A DNA stretch of 8,683 bases from Rhodobacterales bacterium 34-62-10 (GCA_002282555.1 NCJR01000067.1:1-8683), one strand, 5' to 3'; counted from the stretch's first letter, positions 1 to 8,001 are shown. Notes: generated by a model from the letters alone, not told the origin. Program-made: numbers and translations.

Positions 1-2
1 AG

Positions 3-1448
3 AAGGTCACGGATACCTTTCTGGCGGAATTTGCGCCAAAAGCCGTGATCCTGTCGGGGGGGCCGGACAGCGTGACCCGCGAGGGATCGCCGCGTCCGCC
101 CGAAAGCGTCTTTACGCTGGGCGTGCCGCTTCTGGGCATCTGTTACGGCCAGCAGGTCATGATGGAGATGCTGGGCGGCAAGGTCGAATCGGGCCATGGC
201 ACCGCCGAATTCGGGCGCGCCTATGTGACGCCTGCGAATGGGCGGATCGATCTGTTGCGCGGCTGGTTCCTTGAGGCGCGCGAGCAGGTCTGGATGAGCC
301 ATGGCGACCATGTCAGCCGCATCGCGCCGGGGTTCGAGGTTTATGGCACATCGCCCAACGCGCCCTATGCGATCACGGCGGATCTGACGCGGCGGTTCTA
401 TGCGGTGCAGTTCCACCCCGAGGTGCATCACACGCCCAATGGCAAGACGCTTTATGAGAATTTCGTGCGCGATGCGGGATTTACCGGCGACTGGACCATG
501 GGGGCTTACCGCGAAGAAGCGATCCGCAAGATCCGCGAGCAGGTCGGCGACAAGCGTGTGATCTGCGGTCTGTCGGGCGGGGTCGATTCCTCGGTTGCCG
601 CTGTCTTGATCCATGAGGCGATCGGTGATCAGCTGACCTGCGTGTTCGTGGACCACGGATTGCTGCGGCAGAATGAGGCGACAGAGGTCGTGGCCATGTT
701 CCGCGACAATTACAACATCCCGCTGATCCACGCGGATGAGGCGGAATTGTTTCTGGGAGAGCTTGAAGGTGTTTCCGATCCGGAAACAAAGCGCAAGATC
801 ATCGGGCGGCTGTTCATCGACGTGTTCCAGAAATACGCAAGCGGGATTGAGGGGGCAGAGTTTCTGGCCCAGGGCACGCTTTACCCCGATGTGATCGAAT
901 CGGTCAGCTTCAGCGGTGGGCCGTCGGTCACGATCAAGTCGCATCACAATGTGGGCGGTCTGCCCGAAAAGATGGGCCTGAAACTGGTGGAACCGCTGCG
1001 CGAGCTGTTCAAGGATGAGGTCCGCGCCTTGGGCCACGAGTTGGGCCTGCCTGCCAGTTTCATCGGGCGGCACCCGTTTCCCGGCCCCGGTCTGGCGATC
1101 CGCTGCCCCGGCGAGATCACCCGCGAGAAGCTGGAGATCCTGCGCAAGGCGGATGCGGTGTTCATCGACCAGATCCGCCGTCACGGGCTTTATGACGATA
1201 TCTGGCAGGCTTTCGTCGCGATCCTGCCTGTCCGCACTGTAGGTGTGATGGGTGACGGGCGGACCTATGATTTTGCCTGCGCGCTGCGCGCGGTGACGTC
1301 CGTGGACGGCATGACCGCCGATTACTATCCGTTCAGCCACGAGTTTCTGGGCGAGACCGCGACGCGGATCATCAACGAGGTCAAGGGGATCAACCGTGTC
1401 ACCTATGACGTGACCTCAAAACCGCCGGGCACCATCGAATGGGAATGA
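3..1448 (+). CDS. guaA: GMP synthase (glutamine-hydrolysing), 5' end missing
   Basis: This enzyme makes GMP from XMP, ATP and glutamine in the cytosol, the last step of de novo guanine nucleotide synthesis. The frame is open from the window edge, so the true start and roughly the first 40-50 residues lie upstream; 481 codons are visible. The GTG at 45 is an internal Val in [10 protein letters not shown], not a start. The N-terminal class I amidotransferase domain shows the nucleophile Cys in GICYG (codon 141-143) and the HPE pair at 414-422 that completes the triad. The ATP-pyrophosphatase domain begins near 500 with the PP-loop SGGVDSS (573-593). The C-terminal dimerisation domain has [15 protein letters not shown] and ends in KPPGTIEWE, as in Escherichia coli GuaA, so the 3' end is intact. 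The stop overlaps the next start (ATGA, 1445-1448). Identification is secure from motifs across the whole length. Confidence 0.98.
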   Translation, partial: KVTDTFLAEFAPKAVILSGGPDSVTREGSPRPPESVFTLGVPLLGICYGQQVMMEMLGGKVESGHGTAEFGRAYVTPANGRIDLLRGWFLEAREQVWMSHGDHVSRIAPGFEVYGTSPNAPYAITADLTRRFYAVQFHPEVHHTPNGKTLYENFVRDAGFTGDWTMGAYREEAIRKIREQVGDKRVICGLSGGVDSSVAAVLIHEAIGDQLTCVFVDHGLLRQNEATEVVAMFRDNYNIPLIHADEAELFLGELEGVSDPETKRKIIGRLFIDVFQKYASGIEGAEFLAQGTLYPDVIESVSFSGGPSVTIKSHHNVGGLPEKMGLKLVEPLRELFKDEVRALGHELGLPASFIGRHPFPGPGLAIRCPGEITREKLEILRKADAVFIDQIRRHGLYDDIWQAFVAILPVRTVGVMGDGRTYDFACALRAVTSVDGMTADYYPFSHEFLGETATRIINEVKGINRVTYDVTSKPPGTIEWE

Positions 1449-1720
1449 TCCATCTGACAGGCCGTCTGATCTGCACCACCCATGCGCAGGCGCGCGCCGT
1501 GATGATGGCCCTGCCCGACCATATCCGCCTGACGCGGGACGAGGCGGGCTGCGTGTCCTTTGACGTGACGCCTTCGGATGATCCGCTGATCTGGCAGGTG
1601 GAGGAGCGGTTTGTCGACCGCGCGGCGTATCAGGCGCATCAGGCGCGTGTCGCGGGGACCGATTGGGCGCATCAGACCGCGGGGATCGCGCGCGACTACA
1701 CGGTGACCGAGGAGAAATGA
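1445..1720 (+). CDS. Small ABM-fold (putative quinol monooxygenase-like) protein
   Basis: This protein of about 91 residues fits the antibiotic biosynthesis monooxygenase (ABM) family, dimeric ferredoxin-like alpha/beta barrels. It has the short N-terminal strand ([10 protein letters not shown]), the helix plus EAGCVSFDV segment, and the [17 protein letters not shown] stretch with the family's typical 'E.F.D..AY.AHQ' pattern. Family members include quinol oxygenases and many proteins of unknown substrate, so no reaction can be assigned. I chose the ATG at 1445 because it overlaps the guaA stop as ATGA, the same arrangement found at this gene's own 3' end. An in-frame ATG at 1439 would add two residues (MG). 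Neither start has a good Shine-Dalgarno site, which suggests translation depends on ribosomes finishing guaA. The family call is fairly sure; the function is unknown. Confidence 0.8.
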   Translation: MIHLTGRLICTTHAQARAVMMALPDHIRLTRDEAGCVSFDVTPSDDPLIWQVEERFVDRAAYQAHQARVAGTDWAHQTAGIARDYTVTEEK

Positions 1721-2613
1721 CAACGCCTGTCCCCGCCATCCTGCCCGCGCCGCCGCCTGTGCTGCGCGCCGCATTCTGGATGGTCGGGGCGATTGGGTCG
1801 TTTTCGGCCATGGCCGTGGCGGGGCGCGAAGCCTCGCTTGATCTGGATACGTTCGAGATCATGCTTTATCGGTCCATCGTGGGCGTGGTCATCGTCTTTG
1901 CGGTGCTGACCCTGACGCGCCGCTGGCACGAGGTGTCGCGGCGGCATCCCGGGTTGCAGGTGGCACGCAATCTGGCGCATTTCACCGGACAGAACCTGTG
2001 GTTCTATGCGGTCACGGTGATCCCGCTGGCGCAGGTTTTCGCGCTGGAATTCACCTCGCCGCTGTGGGTGTTGGTGCTGTCGCCCTTGGTGCTGGGCGAG
2101 CGTCTGACACCGATGCGGGCGCTGGCGGCGGTGCTGGGGTTCATCGGCATCCTGATCGTGGCACGCCCCAATGCCGACAGCCTGAGCCCCGGTGTCATCA
2201 CCGCCGCGCTGTCCGCGATCTGTTTTGCCTTGACCATCATGCTTACGAAAAAGCTGACCCGGACGGAAAGCATCGCCTGCATCCTGTTTTATCTCACGAC
2301 GACTCAGGTTGTGTTCGGCCTGATCGCGGCGGGGTTTGACGGGGATATCGCGCTGCCCTCGGCCACCAGCCTGCCCTATGTGGCGGTGATCGGGTGCGCC
2401 GGGCTGATGGCGCATTTCTGCCTGACCAACGCGCTGTCGATCGCACCTGCGACCGTGGTGGTGCCGCTGGATTTCGCCCGCCTGCCGGTGATAGCGGTCG
2501 TGGGGATGCTGCTTTATCAGGAGCCGCTTGACCTGTTCGTGTTTCTGGGCGCCCTGGTGATTTTCGCGGGCAATTACCTGAACATCTGGCACGAGACGCG
2601 GCGTCCGAGATAA
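1717..2613 (+). CDS. EamA/DMT-superfamily transporter (first of two)
   Basis: This is an inner-membrane carrier of 298 residues in the drug/metabolite transporter superfamily, probably an exporter of an unknown small metabolite. Two EamA repeats are visible, about residues 18-150 and 158-290, giving roughly ten hydrophobic helices. The first repeat ends with the typical GERLTPMRALAAVLGFIG stretch (127-144). The second has YQEPLDLFVFLGALVIFAG (267-285). The ATG at 1717 overlaps the upstream stop (ATGA) and is preceded by GAGGAG at 1709-1714, closer to the start than usual. A longer in-frame start at 1663 would add 18 polar residues encoded inside the ABM gene and is unlikely. Overlap with the ABM gene implies co-transcription from guaA. 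The substrate cannot be read from sequence. Confidence 0.9.
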   Translation: MTTPVPAILPAPPPVLRAAFWMVGAIGSFSAMAVAGREASLDLDTFEIMLYRSIVGVVIVFAVLTLTRRWHEVSRRHPGLQVARNLAHFTGQNLWFYAVTVIPLAQVFALEFTSPLWVLVLSPLVLGERLTPMRALAAVLGFIGILIVARPNADSLSPGVITAALSAICFALTIMLTKKLTRTESIACILFYLTTTQVVFGLIAAGFDGDIALPSATSLPYVAVIGCAGLMAHFCLTNALSIAPATVVVPLDFARLPVIAVVGMLLYQEPLDLFVFLGALVIFAGNYLNIWHETRRPR

Positions 2614-2674
2614 GTCGCGGATAAGTCGCAGGAAACGGGTTGCGGGCATGCGCGGGCAGGCATAACACCGCGTC

Positions 2675-3604
2675 ATGACACAAAAATCCATATCATTGCA
2701 GGCGTGGGTGCTGCTGCTCTTGTTAGGCGGCATCTGGGGCGCGTCGTTCCTGTCGAACGCGGTGATCCTGCGCGAGGTGGGGTTTGTCAGCGTGGTCGCC
2801 TTTCGTGTCACCGGGGCGGCGCTGATCCTGTGGGCCTATGTGCTGTTCCGGGGGCTGGCGCTGCCGCGTGATCCGGTGGTCTGGGCAAGCTTTGTGTTTG
2901 CGGGCGTGCTGAACACTGCCCTGCCCTTTGCGCTGATCACATGGGGGCAGACGCATATTCCATCGGGGCTGGCCTCGATCCTCAACTGCTCCACCGCGAT
3001 TTTCGGCGTGCTGGTCGCGGCGCTGGTCTTTGCCGATGAACGCCTGACGCGGCGCAAGCTGGCGGGGGTGGGTTTGGGGTTTGCGGGGGCGGTCACCGTG
3101 ATCGGGCCGGATGCGGTGCGCGGGCTGGACCTGACGGCGCTGGCGCAACTGTCGCTGATCGGGGCGGCGCTGTGCTATGCCTTTGGCAGCGCCTTCAACC
3201 GGGCGCGGTTGTCGGGGCTGGCGCCGCAGGTGGCGGCGGCGGGGATGCTGAGCGGGGCGACGCTGGTGATCCTGCCTTTGGCGCTGTGGCAGGAGGGCGT
3301 TCCGAGCCTTGATTATGCGGGCGTCACATGGGTGGCGATTACCTATCTGTCCATCGTGGCGACCGCGCTGGCCTATCTGCTGTATTACCGGGTGCTGGCC
3401 ATGGCGGGATCGGGCAATGTGTTGCTGGTCACGCTGCTGGTGGCGCCTGTCGCGATCCTGCTGGGGGCTGTGGTGCTGGACGAGGCGTTGCCGCTGCGCG
3501 CCTATGCGGGATTTGCGCTGCTGGCGGCGGGGCTGGTGGTGATCGACGGGCGTATCCTGAACCGGCGGCGTGCGGCGGGCGCGATGCCGCCGCCTGTGCA
3601 GTGA
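2675..3604 (+). CDS. EamA/DMT-superfamily transporter (second of two)
   Basis: This is a 309-residue polytopic inner-membrane protein with two EamA repeats and about ten helices, probably a metabolite exporter of unknown substrate. The N-terminus has the characteristic GGIWGASFL (18-26). The first repeat carries HIPSGLASILNCSTAIFG (94-111) followed by DERLTRRKLAGVGLGFAG (121-138). The second repeat ends near LDEALPLRAYAGFALLAAG, and a short basic tail (LNRRRAAG) follows. It differs clearly from the neighbouring EamA protein in motifs and loops, so the pair is not a recent tandem duplication. It is separated from the upstream gene by 61 bases with no clear Shine-Dalgarno site before ATG 2675, so it may be read through from upstream or have its own weak promoter. 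Confidence 0.9.
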   Translation: MTQKSISLQAWVLLLLLGGIWGASFLSNAVILREVGFVSVVAFRVTGAALILWAYVLFRGLALPRDPVVWASFVFAGVLNTALPFALITWGQTHIPSGLASILNCSTAIFGVLVAALVFADERLTRRKLAGVGLGFAGAVTVIGPDAVRGLDLTALAQLSLIGAALCYAFGSAFNRARLSGLAPQVAAAGMLSGATLVILPLALWQEGVPSLDYAGVTWVAITYLSIVATALAYLLYYRVLAMAGSGNVLLVTLLVAPVAILLGAVVLDEALPLRAYAGFALLAAGLVVIDGRILNRRRAAGAMPPPVQ

Positions 3605-3618
3605 CGCTGCAACAGCGT
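3604..3618 (+). other. Small hairpin at the end of the second EamA gene
   Basis: The arms ACGCTG (3604-3609) and CAGCGT (3613-3618) are perfectly complementary around a CAA loop. The left arm begins in the stop codon. No T-run follows, so it is at best a weak or factor-assisted terminator. It directly abuts the candidate promoter that starts at 3618, which fits a transcription-unit boundary here. Confidence 0.3.
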
Positions 3619-3646
3619 TGACCACCCTTTCCGCCGGGGCTACCAC
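3618..3646 (+). promoter_or_regulatory. Candidate sigma70 promoter for the P-loop gene and metA
   Basis: TTGACC (3618-3623) matches the -35 consensus at five of six positions. After a 17-base spacer comes TACCAC (3641-3646), a partial -10 match. The predicted start near 3652 would leave a leader of about 20 bases carrying the GGGGG ribosome-binding site of the gene at 3673. Support is spacing and the -35 match only; the -10 is weak. Confidence 0.4.
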
Positions 3647-3672
3647 AAGCGCCAAGCAAGGGGGATGCGTTC

Positions 3673-4533
3673 ATGATCTATTCATCAGCGGCAGAATGGC
3701 GGGCCGCACCGCGCAAGCGGGTGCTGTTCTTTGGCATGTCGGGATTGGGCAAGACCCACCTGGCGACGCTGCTGCGCGATCACGGGGACTGGTTCCACTA
3801 TTCCATCGATTACCGGATCGGCACGCGCTATATGGGCGAATATATCGCCGACAATGCCAAGGCCGAGGCGATGAAAGTGCCGTTCCTGCGCGATCTGCTG
3901 CTGTCGGATTCGATCTATATCGGATCGAACATCACGTTTCATAACCTCAAACCCGTGTCCTCCTATCTGGGCAAGCCCGGTGATCCGGCCAAGGGTGGCT
4001 TGCCCTATGCCGAATATACCCGCCGTCAGGCGCAGTTCCGGCAGGCCGAGATCCACGCGCTTTTGGATACCGGTTATTTCATCGAACGGGCCGAGGCGCT
4101 TTATGGCTATCCGCATTTCGTCTGCGATACCGGCGGGTCGATCTGCGAATGGGTGGACCCCGAGGATGCCAATGATCCGGTGATGAAGGCGCTGTCCGAG
4201 ACCACCCTGATGGTCTGGATCAAGGGCGACGAGGCGCATACCGCCGAATTGATCCGGCGCTTCGACAAGGCCCCCAAGCCCATGTCCTATCAGGCCGAGT
4301 TCCTTGACCGGGTCTGGCACGAATATCTGAGCCTTAACAACATCTCGGAGGGTGATGTTGATCCTGATGCCTTCATCCGCTGGACCTATGCCAAGGCGAT
4401 GGCGCATCGTCAGCCGCGCTATGCGGCCATGGCGCGGAACTGGGGCGTCACCGTCACCGCCGATGAGGTGGCGGGCGTCCGAAGTGCCGCGGATGTCGAT
4501 ACCCTGATCGCCACCGCACTTGAGCGGGGATAG
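3673..4533 (+). CDS. Uncharacterised P-loop NTPase/kinase-like protein
   Basis: This is a soluble 286-residue protein whose function I do not recognise. A Walker A motif, GMSGLGKT, lies at residues 21-28 right after a beta strand (KRVLFF). Several later elements appear in the order expected of the shikimate-kinase/NMP-kinase fold: an acidic substrate-site-like segment YSIDYRIGTRYMG (43-55), a CDTGGS turn at 151-156 reminiscent of the shikimate kinase TGGG motif, a strand plus helix LMVWIKGDEAHTAELIRR (179-196), and a helical tail to 286. I infer an ATP-dependent kinase or related enzyme, with no known substrate. The ATG at 3673 follows a GGGGG ribosome-binding site (3660-3664) with 8-base spacing. 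metA begins 45 bases downstream, so the two may share a transcript and possibly a pathway. There is no signal peptide or membrane segment. The P-loop is certain; the fold assignment is inference. Confidence 0.75.
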   Translation: MIYSSAAEWRAAPRKRVLFFGMSGLGKTHLATLLRDHGDWFHYSIDYRIGTRYMGEYIADNAKAEAMKVPFLRDLLLSDSIYIGSNITFHNLKPVSSYLGKPGDPAKGGLPYAEYTRRQAQFRQAEIHALLDTGYFIERAEALYGYPHFVCDTGGSICEWVDPEDANDPVMKALSETTLMVWIKGDEAHTAELIRRFDKAPKPMSYQAEFLDRVWHEYLSLNNISEGDVDPDAFIRWTYAKAMAHRQPRYAAMARNWGVTVTADEVAGVRSAADVDTLIATALERG

Positions 4534-4540
4534 CCCCCGC
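4524..4540 (+). other. GC-rich hairpin over the stop codon of the P-loop gene
   Basis: GCGGGG (4524-4529) pairs with CCCCGC (4535-4540) across a five-base loop that contains most of the TAG stop. There is no following T-run, so it is not a standard intrinsic terminator. It could slow polymerase or ribosomes, or protect the upstream message end, between this gene and metA. Confidence 0.3.
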
Positions 4541-4578
4541 CCTATCTGCCGCTTTCCCGACCAAGAAGGACTGACACC

Positions 4579-5502
4579 ATGCCCATCAAGATCCCAGCCA
4601 CCCTGCCCGCCTTCAACGTGCTGACGCGCGAGGGTGTGATGGTCATGGACGAGGATCAGGCCGCGCGTCAGGATATCCGTCCGCTGAAGATCGGCCTTCT
4701 GAACCTGATGCCCAAGAAGATCCAGACCGAGAACCAGTTTGCCCGGCTGATCGGGGCGACGCCGTTGCAGATCGAGTTGTCACTGATCCGCATGTCCGAG
4801 CATCAGACCAAGAACACCGCCGCCGAACATATGGAAAGCTTTTACCGCCCCTTCAGCGAAGTGGCTGCCTCGGACGAGAAATATGACGGGCTGATCATTA
4901 CCGGCGCGCCGATTGAACATCTGCCGTTCGAGGAGGTGACCTATTGGGACGAATTGCGCCAGGTGTTCGACTGGACCCAGAGCCATGTCCATTCCACCTT
5001 TGGTGTCTGCTGGGGCGGGATGGCGATGATCTATCATTTCCACGGTGTGAAGAAACACATGCTGGAGGCCAAGGCCTTTGGCTGTTTCCGGCATCGCAAC
5101 ATGGCCCCCGCCTCGCCTTATCTGCGGGGATTTTCCGATGATTGCGTGATCCCGGTCAGCCGCTGGACCGAAGTGAAACAGGCCGAGATTGACGCCTCGC
5201 CCGGTCTGGTGACGCTGCTGGCCAGTGACGATGTGGGCCCCGCGCTGGTCGAGGATCCGGGGCACCGCGCCCTCTATATCTTCAACCATTTCGAGTATGA
5301 CAGCGATACGCTGAAACAGGAATATGACCGCGATGTCGCCACCGGCACGCCGATCAATGTGCCGCTGAATTACTATCCCAATGACGATCCCGCGAGGACG
5401 CCGCTGAACCGCTGGAGAAGCCATGCCCATCTTCTATATGGTAACTGGATAAACCAGATTTATCAGTCAACCCCGTTCGAGCTGGATGAAATCGGTACAT
5501 AA
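4579..5502 (+). CDS. metA: Homoserine O-acyltransferase (MetA; probably acetyl-CoA using)
   Basis: MetA acylates the hydroxyl of homoserine to start the methionine branch in the cytosol. The 307-residue length and the N-terminus [11 protein letters not shown] closely match the family. The catalytic Cys144 sits in GVCWGG, and His237 and Glu239 in NHFEYD complete the triad (Escherichia coli Cys142, His235, Glu237). Arg251 matches the conserved homoserine-binding Arg. The residue equivalent to E. coli Gly111 is Glu113 here (GAPIEHLPF). In characterised MetA proteins Glu at this site goes with acetyl-CoA and Gly with succinyl-CoA, so I infer O-acetylhomoserine as product. Many databases would still label it succinyltransferase. 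The ribosome-binding site AGAAGGA (4564-4570) lies 8 bases before the ATG. No SAM riboswitch is visible in the 45-base leader. The gene may be transcribed with the P-loop gene upstream and overlaps the hydrolase downstream. Confidence 0.96.
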   Translation: MPIKIPATLPAFNVLTREGVMVMDEDQAARQDIRPLKIGLLNLMPKKIQTENQFARLIGATPLQIELSLIRMSEHQTKNTAAEHMESFYRPFSEVAASDEKYDGLIITGAPIEHLPFEEVTYWDELRQVFDWTQSHVHSTFGVCWGGMAMIYHFHGVKKHMLEAKAFGCFRHRNMAPASPYLRGFSDDCVIPVSRWTEVKQAEIDASPGLVTLLASDDVGPALVEDPGHRALYIFNHFEYDSDTLKQEYDRDVATGTPINVPLNYYPNDDPARTPLNRWRSHAHLLYGNWINQIYQSTPFELDEIGT

Positions 5503-6475
5503 AGTGATTGGCCTGATTGCCACGGTTGCGCTTGTCGGGGGCTGCGGCGTGCTGGTGGATCGCCGCGCCGAGAGCCGCGCGAGCCTGGCCGAGGCGCGCT
5601 ATCCCCCTACCGGGCAATTCGTGACGGTGAATGGCCAGCGCGTGCATGCGCATATCGAAGGCACGGGCCCCGATCTGGTGCTGATCCATGGTGCATCGGG
5701 CAATACGCGCGATTTCACCTTTGATTTCGTGGACCGGCTCAAGGATGATTACCGCGTCATCGTCTTTGACCGCCCCGGTCTGGGCTGGTCGGACCGGGTG
5801 TCGGATGCGTTTGTCGGCCCCTTCAACACCGCCGCGGAAAGCCCGGTGCAGCAGGCGGCGTTTTTGCAGGCTGCCGCCGATCAGTTGGACGTGCAGAACC
5901 CCATCGTTCTGGGCCATTCCTATGGTGGGGCCGTGGCGCTGGCCTGGGGCTTGAACCGGCCCGAGGATACGGCGGCGCTGATCGTGTTGTCGGGGGCGTC
6001 GAACCCTTGGCCGGGGGGATTGGGCGCGCTGTACAACATCGCATCATCGGCGATTGGCGGGGCGACCGTGGTGCCGCTGATCTCGGCCTATGCACCGCTG
6101 CGGCAAGTCAGTGCCACGCTGGACAGCATCTTTGCCCCGCAATCCGCGCCTGATGGCTATGCCGATTATATTGGCGCGGGGCTGACCCTGCGGCGCGAGA
6201 CGTTGCGGGCCAATGCGCGGCAGGTCAACTCTCTGCGTCCGCATGTGGTCGAGATGTCGGCGCGCTATGGCACGCTGCCGATGCCCGTCGAGATCGTGCA
6301 TGGCACGGCGGATGACGTGGTGCCGCTGCATATCCATTCCGAGCCGCTGGCCCGCCAGATCCCCGGTGCGGTCCTGACCCGGCTGGAGGGGATCGGCCAT
6401 ATGCCGCATCATTCCGACCCCGAGGCTGTCGTCGCGGCGATCCACCGCGCCGCCGCCCGCGCGCGATTGCGTTGA
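5486..6475 (+). CDS. Alpha/beta-hydrolase, predicted lipoprotein
   Basis: This is a 329-residue alpha/beta-hydrolase-fold enzyme with unknown substrate. The N-terminus has a basic start (MKSVHK), a hydrophobic stretch (residues 7-17) and LVGGC, a lipobox placing Cys20 as the likely lipidated residue, so the enzyme is probably anchored at the periplasmic side of a membrane. The fold motifs are HGASGN (68-73, oxyanion region), [10 protein letters not shown] (94-103), nucleophile Ser145 in GHSYGG (143-148), probable acid Asp276 in HGTADDVVP, and His305 in [12 protein letters not shown]. The set resembles esterases, epoxide hydrolases and haloperoxidase-like enzymes; I cannot choose between them. 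The start lies 17 bases inside metA in another frame. The lipobox signal supports this start over any later one. No good ribosome-binding site is visible, so translation may be coupled to metA. Confidence 0.9.
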   Translation: MKSVHKVIGLIATVALVGGCGVLVDRRAESRASLAEARYPPTGQFVTVNGQRVHAHIEGTGPDLVLIHGASGNTRDFTFDFVDRLKDDYRVIVFDRPGLGWSDRVSDAFVGPFNTAAESPVQQAAFLQAAADQLDVQNPIVLGHSYGGAVALAWGLNRPEDTAALIVLSGASNPWPGGLGALYNIASSAIGGATVVPLISAYAPLRQVSATLDSIFAPQSAPDGYADYIGAGLTLRRETLRANARQVNSLRPHVVEMSARYGTLPMPVEIVHGTADDVVPLHIHSEPLARQIPGAVLTRLEGIGHMPHHSDPEAVVAAIHRAAARARLR

Positions 6476-6521
6476 CAGGACCGCTGGGCCATAGTCGGGA
6501 AAAACAAGAGGGTCAGCAGCC

Positions 6522-7391
6522 ATGAGCCTGCCATTTGACGGCGCCATCAGCACATTCTTTGAAAACCATGCCCCCGATCACATCCGCGAGGCGATCCGCG
6601 CGGCCGGCAAGGATGATCTGATCAACCCCGACTATCCCTATGCGACCGAGATGAGCGGCAAGGCCTATGACAAAGAGATGGATGCGTTGCAGATCGAGCT
6701 GGTCAAGATGCAGGCATGGGTGCGCGCGACCGGGACACGGATTGCCATCTTGTTCGAGGGCCGTGATGCGGCGGGCAAGGGTGGCACCATCTCGCGTCTG
6801 ACGCAGAACCTGAACCCGCGCGGCGCGCGGGTGGTGGCGCTGTCCAAGCCGTCGGATATCGAGGCGACGCAGTGGTATTTCCAGCGTTATGTCCAGCACC
6901 TGCCCGCGGGTGGCGAGATCGTGATGTTCGACCGCAGCTGGTATAATCGCGGCGTGGTCGAGCATGTCTTTGGGTTCTGCACTCCGATCCAGCGCGAGCA
7001 GTTCTTTCATCAGGTCCCGGAATTCGAGGATATGCTGGTGGATGAGGGGATCCATCTGTTCAAGATCTGGCTGAACGTGGGGCAAGCGGAACAGCTGCGC
7101 CGGTTTCTGGCGCGCGAGCGTGATCCCCTGAAGCAGTGGAAGCTGAGCAGGATCGACGTGGACGGGTTGCATAAATGGGATGCCTATAGCGATGCCATCC
7201 GCGAGACCCTGCATCGCAGCCATACGGATGCCGCGCCCTGGACCATCGTGAAGTCCGAAGACAAGAAACGGGCCCGCCTGTCGGTGATCCGTCATCTGCT
7301 GTTGGCGATGGATTATGCCGGCAAGGATACCGATGCCATCGGTGCGTGCGACAGCGCGATTTGCGGCGGGCCGGATCTGTGGGATGCGTAA
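6522..7391 (+). CDS. ppk2: Polyphosphate kinase 2, class I (polyP:NDP phosphotransferase)
   Basis: This cytosolic 289-residue enzyme uses polyphosphate to phosphorylate nucleoside diphosphates (GDP, ADP) or, in reverse, makes polyphosphate. The Walker A motif is [10 protein letters not shown] (80-89), with the GKGG form seen in class I members. [13 protein letters not shown] (98-110), [12 protein letters not shown] (117-128) and Walker [14 protein letters not shown] (135-147) follow. The basic lid region is [16 protein letters not shown] (194-209). Length and end ([11 protein letters not shown]) fit a complete single-domain class I protein. AAGAGGG (6506-6512) is a good ribosome-binding site 9 bases before the ATG. 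The gene starts 46 bases after the hydrolase and overlaps the TetR gene by 8 bases. The preferred nucleotide (GDP or ADP) cannot be told from sequence. Confidence 0.96.
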   Translation: MSLPFDGAISTFFENHAPDHIREAIRAAGKDDLINPDYPYATEMSGKAYDKEMDALQIELVKMQAWVRATGTRIAILFEGRDAAGKGGTISRLTQNLNPRGARVVALSKPSDIEATQWYFQRYVQHLPAGGEIVMFDRSWYNRGVVEHVFGFCTPIQREQFFHQVPEFEDMLVDEGIHLFKIWLNVGQAEQLRRFLARERDPLKQWKLSRIDVDGLHKWDAYSDAIRETLHRSHTDAAPWTIVKSEDKKRARLSVIRHLLLAMDYAGKDTDAIGACDSAICGGPDLWDA

Positions 7392-8001
7392 GCAGGGCTA
7401 CCATCACGGTAACCTGCGTCAAGCTTTGGTCGATGCGGCGCTGGACCTGATCACGCGTCAGGGTCCGACCGGATTTACCCTGTCCGAGGCCGCGAAACAG
7501 GCGGGTGTCACCCCTGCGGCGGTCTATCGCCATTTCGAGGGGCGGGACGAGTTGATCGCCGAGGCCGCGCGGCAGGGATACGAGATTTTCGCCGATGTGA
7601 TGCAATATGCCTATGACAAGGGCCAGCCCTCGGCCCTGGCCGCGTTCGAGGCGACGGGGCGCGCCTATCTTGCCTTTGCGCGGCAATATCCCGGGCATTA
7701 CATCGCGATGTTCGAAAGCGGCGTGGCGGTCAATCGCAACCCGGATCTGGCGGCAGCGGCGACGCGCGCGCGCGCGGTGCTGGAGAATGCGGCCCGTGAT
7801 CTGAGCCAGCACATCCCGCTGGACAAGCGCCCGCCCGCCAGCATGTTCTCGGCGCATATCTGGGCGATGTCGCATGGCGTGGTGGAACTGTTCGCGCGCA
7901 ATGCGCCGGGCTCGGCCTCGCCCTTTCCGCCCGAGGACCTGCTTGAGTCCGGGATCGGGATTTACTTGCGCGGTCTGGGGCTGATTGCGCCTGACGAATA
8001 G
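7384..8001 (+). CDS. TetR-family regulator with WHG-type C-terminal domain
   Basis: This is a 205-residue one-component DNA-binding regulator, probably a dimeric repressor with an unknown ligand. The N-terminal domain opens with [19 protein letters not shown]. The helix-turn-helix [20 protein letters not shown] spans residues 32-51. The ligand-binding half carries [11 protein letters not shown] (159-169), whose Trp-x-x-x-His-Gly pattern marks the WHG-domain group of TetR proteins. I chose ATG 7384, giving [10 protein letters not shown], because family members start just before this motif. The in-frame ATG at 7315 would add 23 residues encoded inside ppk2. The start overlaps the ppk2 stop by 8 bases, so the two are probably co-transcribed. 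No operator could be identified. The targets are unknown and ppk2 is only a candidate. Confidence 0.92.
   Translation: MRKQGYHHGNLRQALVDAALDLITRQGPTGFTLSEAAKQAGVTPAAVYRHFEGRDELIAEAARQGYEIFADVMQYAYDKGQPSALAAFEATGRAYLAFARQYPGHYIAMFESGVAVNRNPDLAAAATRARAVLENAARDLSQHIPLDKRPPASMFSAHIWAMSHGVVELFARNAPGSASPFPPEDLLESGIGIYLRGLGLIAPDE

Noticed and set aside
2610..2629. Nine-base direct repeat ATAAGTCGC (2610-2618 and 2621-2629) after the first transporter
   Set aside because: There are only two short copies, one overlapping the stop codon. It is not enough for an operator or attachment site.
2640..2674. Promoter TTGCGG / CATAAC before the second transporter with a near-leaderless start
   Set aside because: The spacer is 15 bases and both boxes are imperfect. 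It is possible but not supported well enough to list.
1717..3604. The two EamA transporters as a tandem duplication or a two-subunit (SMR-like) pair
   Set aside because: Each is a full two-repeat, ten-helix protein. Their motifs and loops differ throughout, so neither recent duplication nor obligate pairing is supported.
1696..3655. Long minus-strand open frames of about 371 and 310 codons opposite the two transporter genes
   Set aside because: They encode Arg/Gln/His-rich, low-complexity sequence with no family motifs, the usual mirror of GC-rich coding DNA with third-position GC. The plus-strand frames encode clear EamA proteins.
4534..4578. Possible SAM riboswitch upstream of metA
   Set aside because: The leader is only 45 bases and I cannot see a SAM-II-like pseudoknot or other known SAM-sensing layout in it.
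6472..6500. Perfect TTGACA -35 box over the hydrolase stop as a promoter for ppk2
   Set aside because: The only -10-like sequence (CATAGT, 6490-6495) is just 12 bases away. At the normal 17-base spacing the sequence is TCGGGA, which does not fit.
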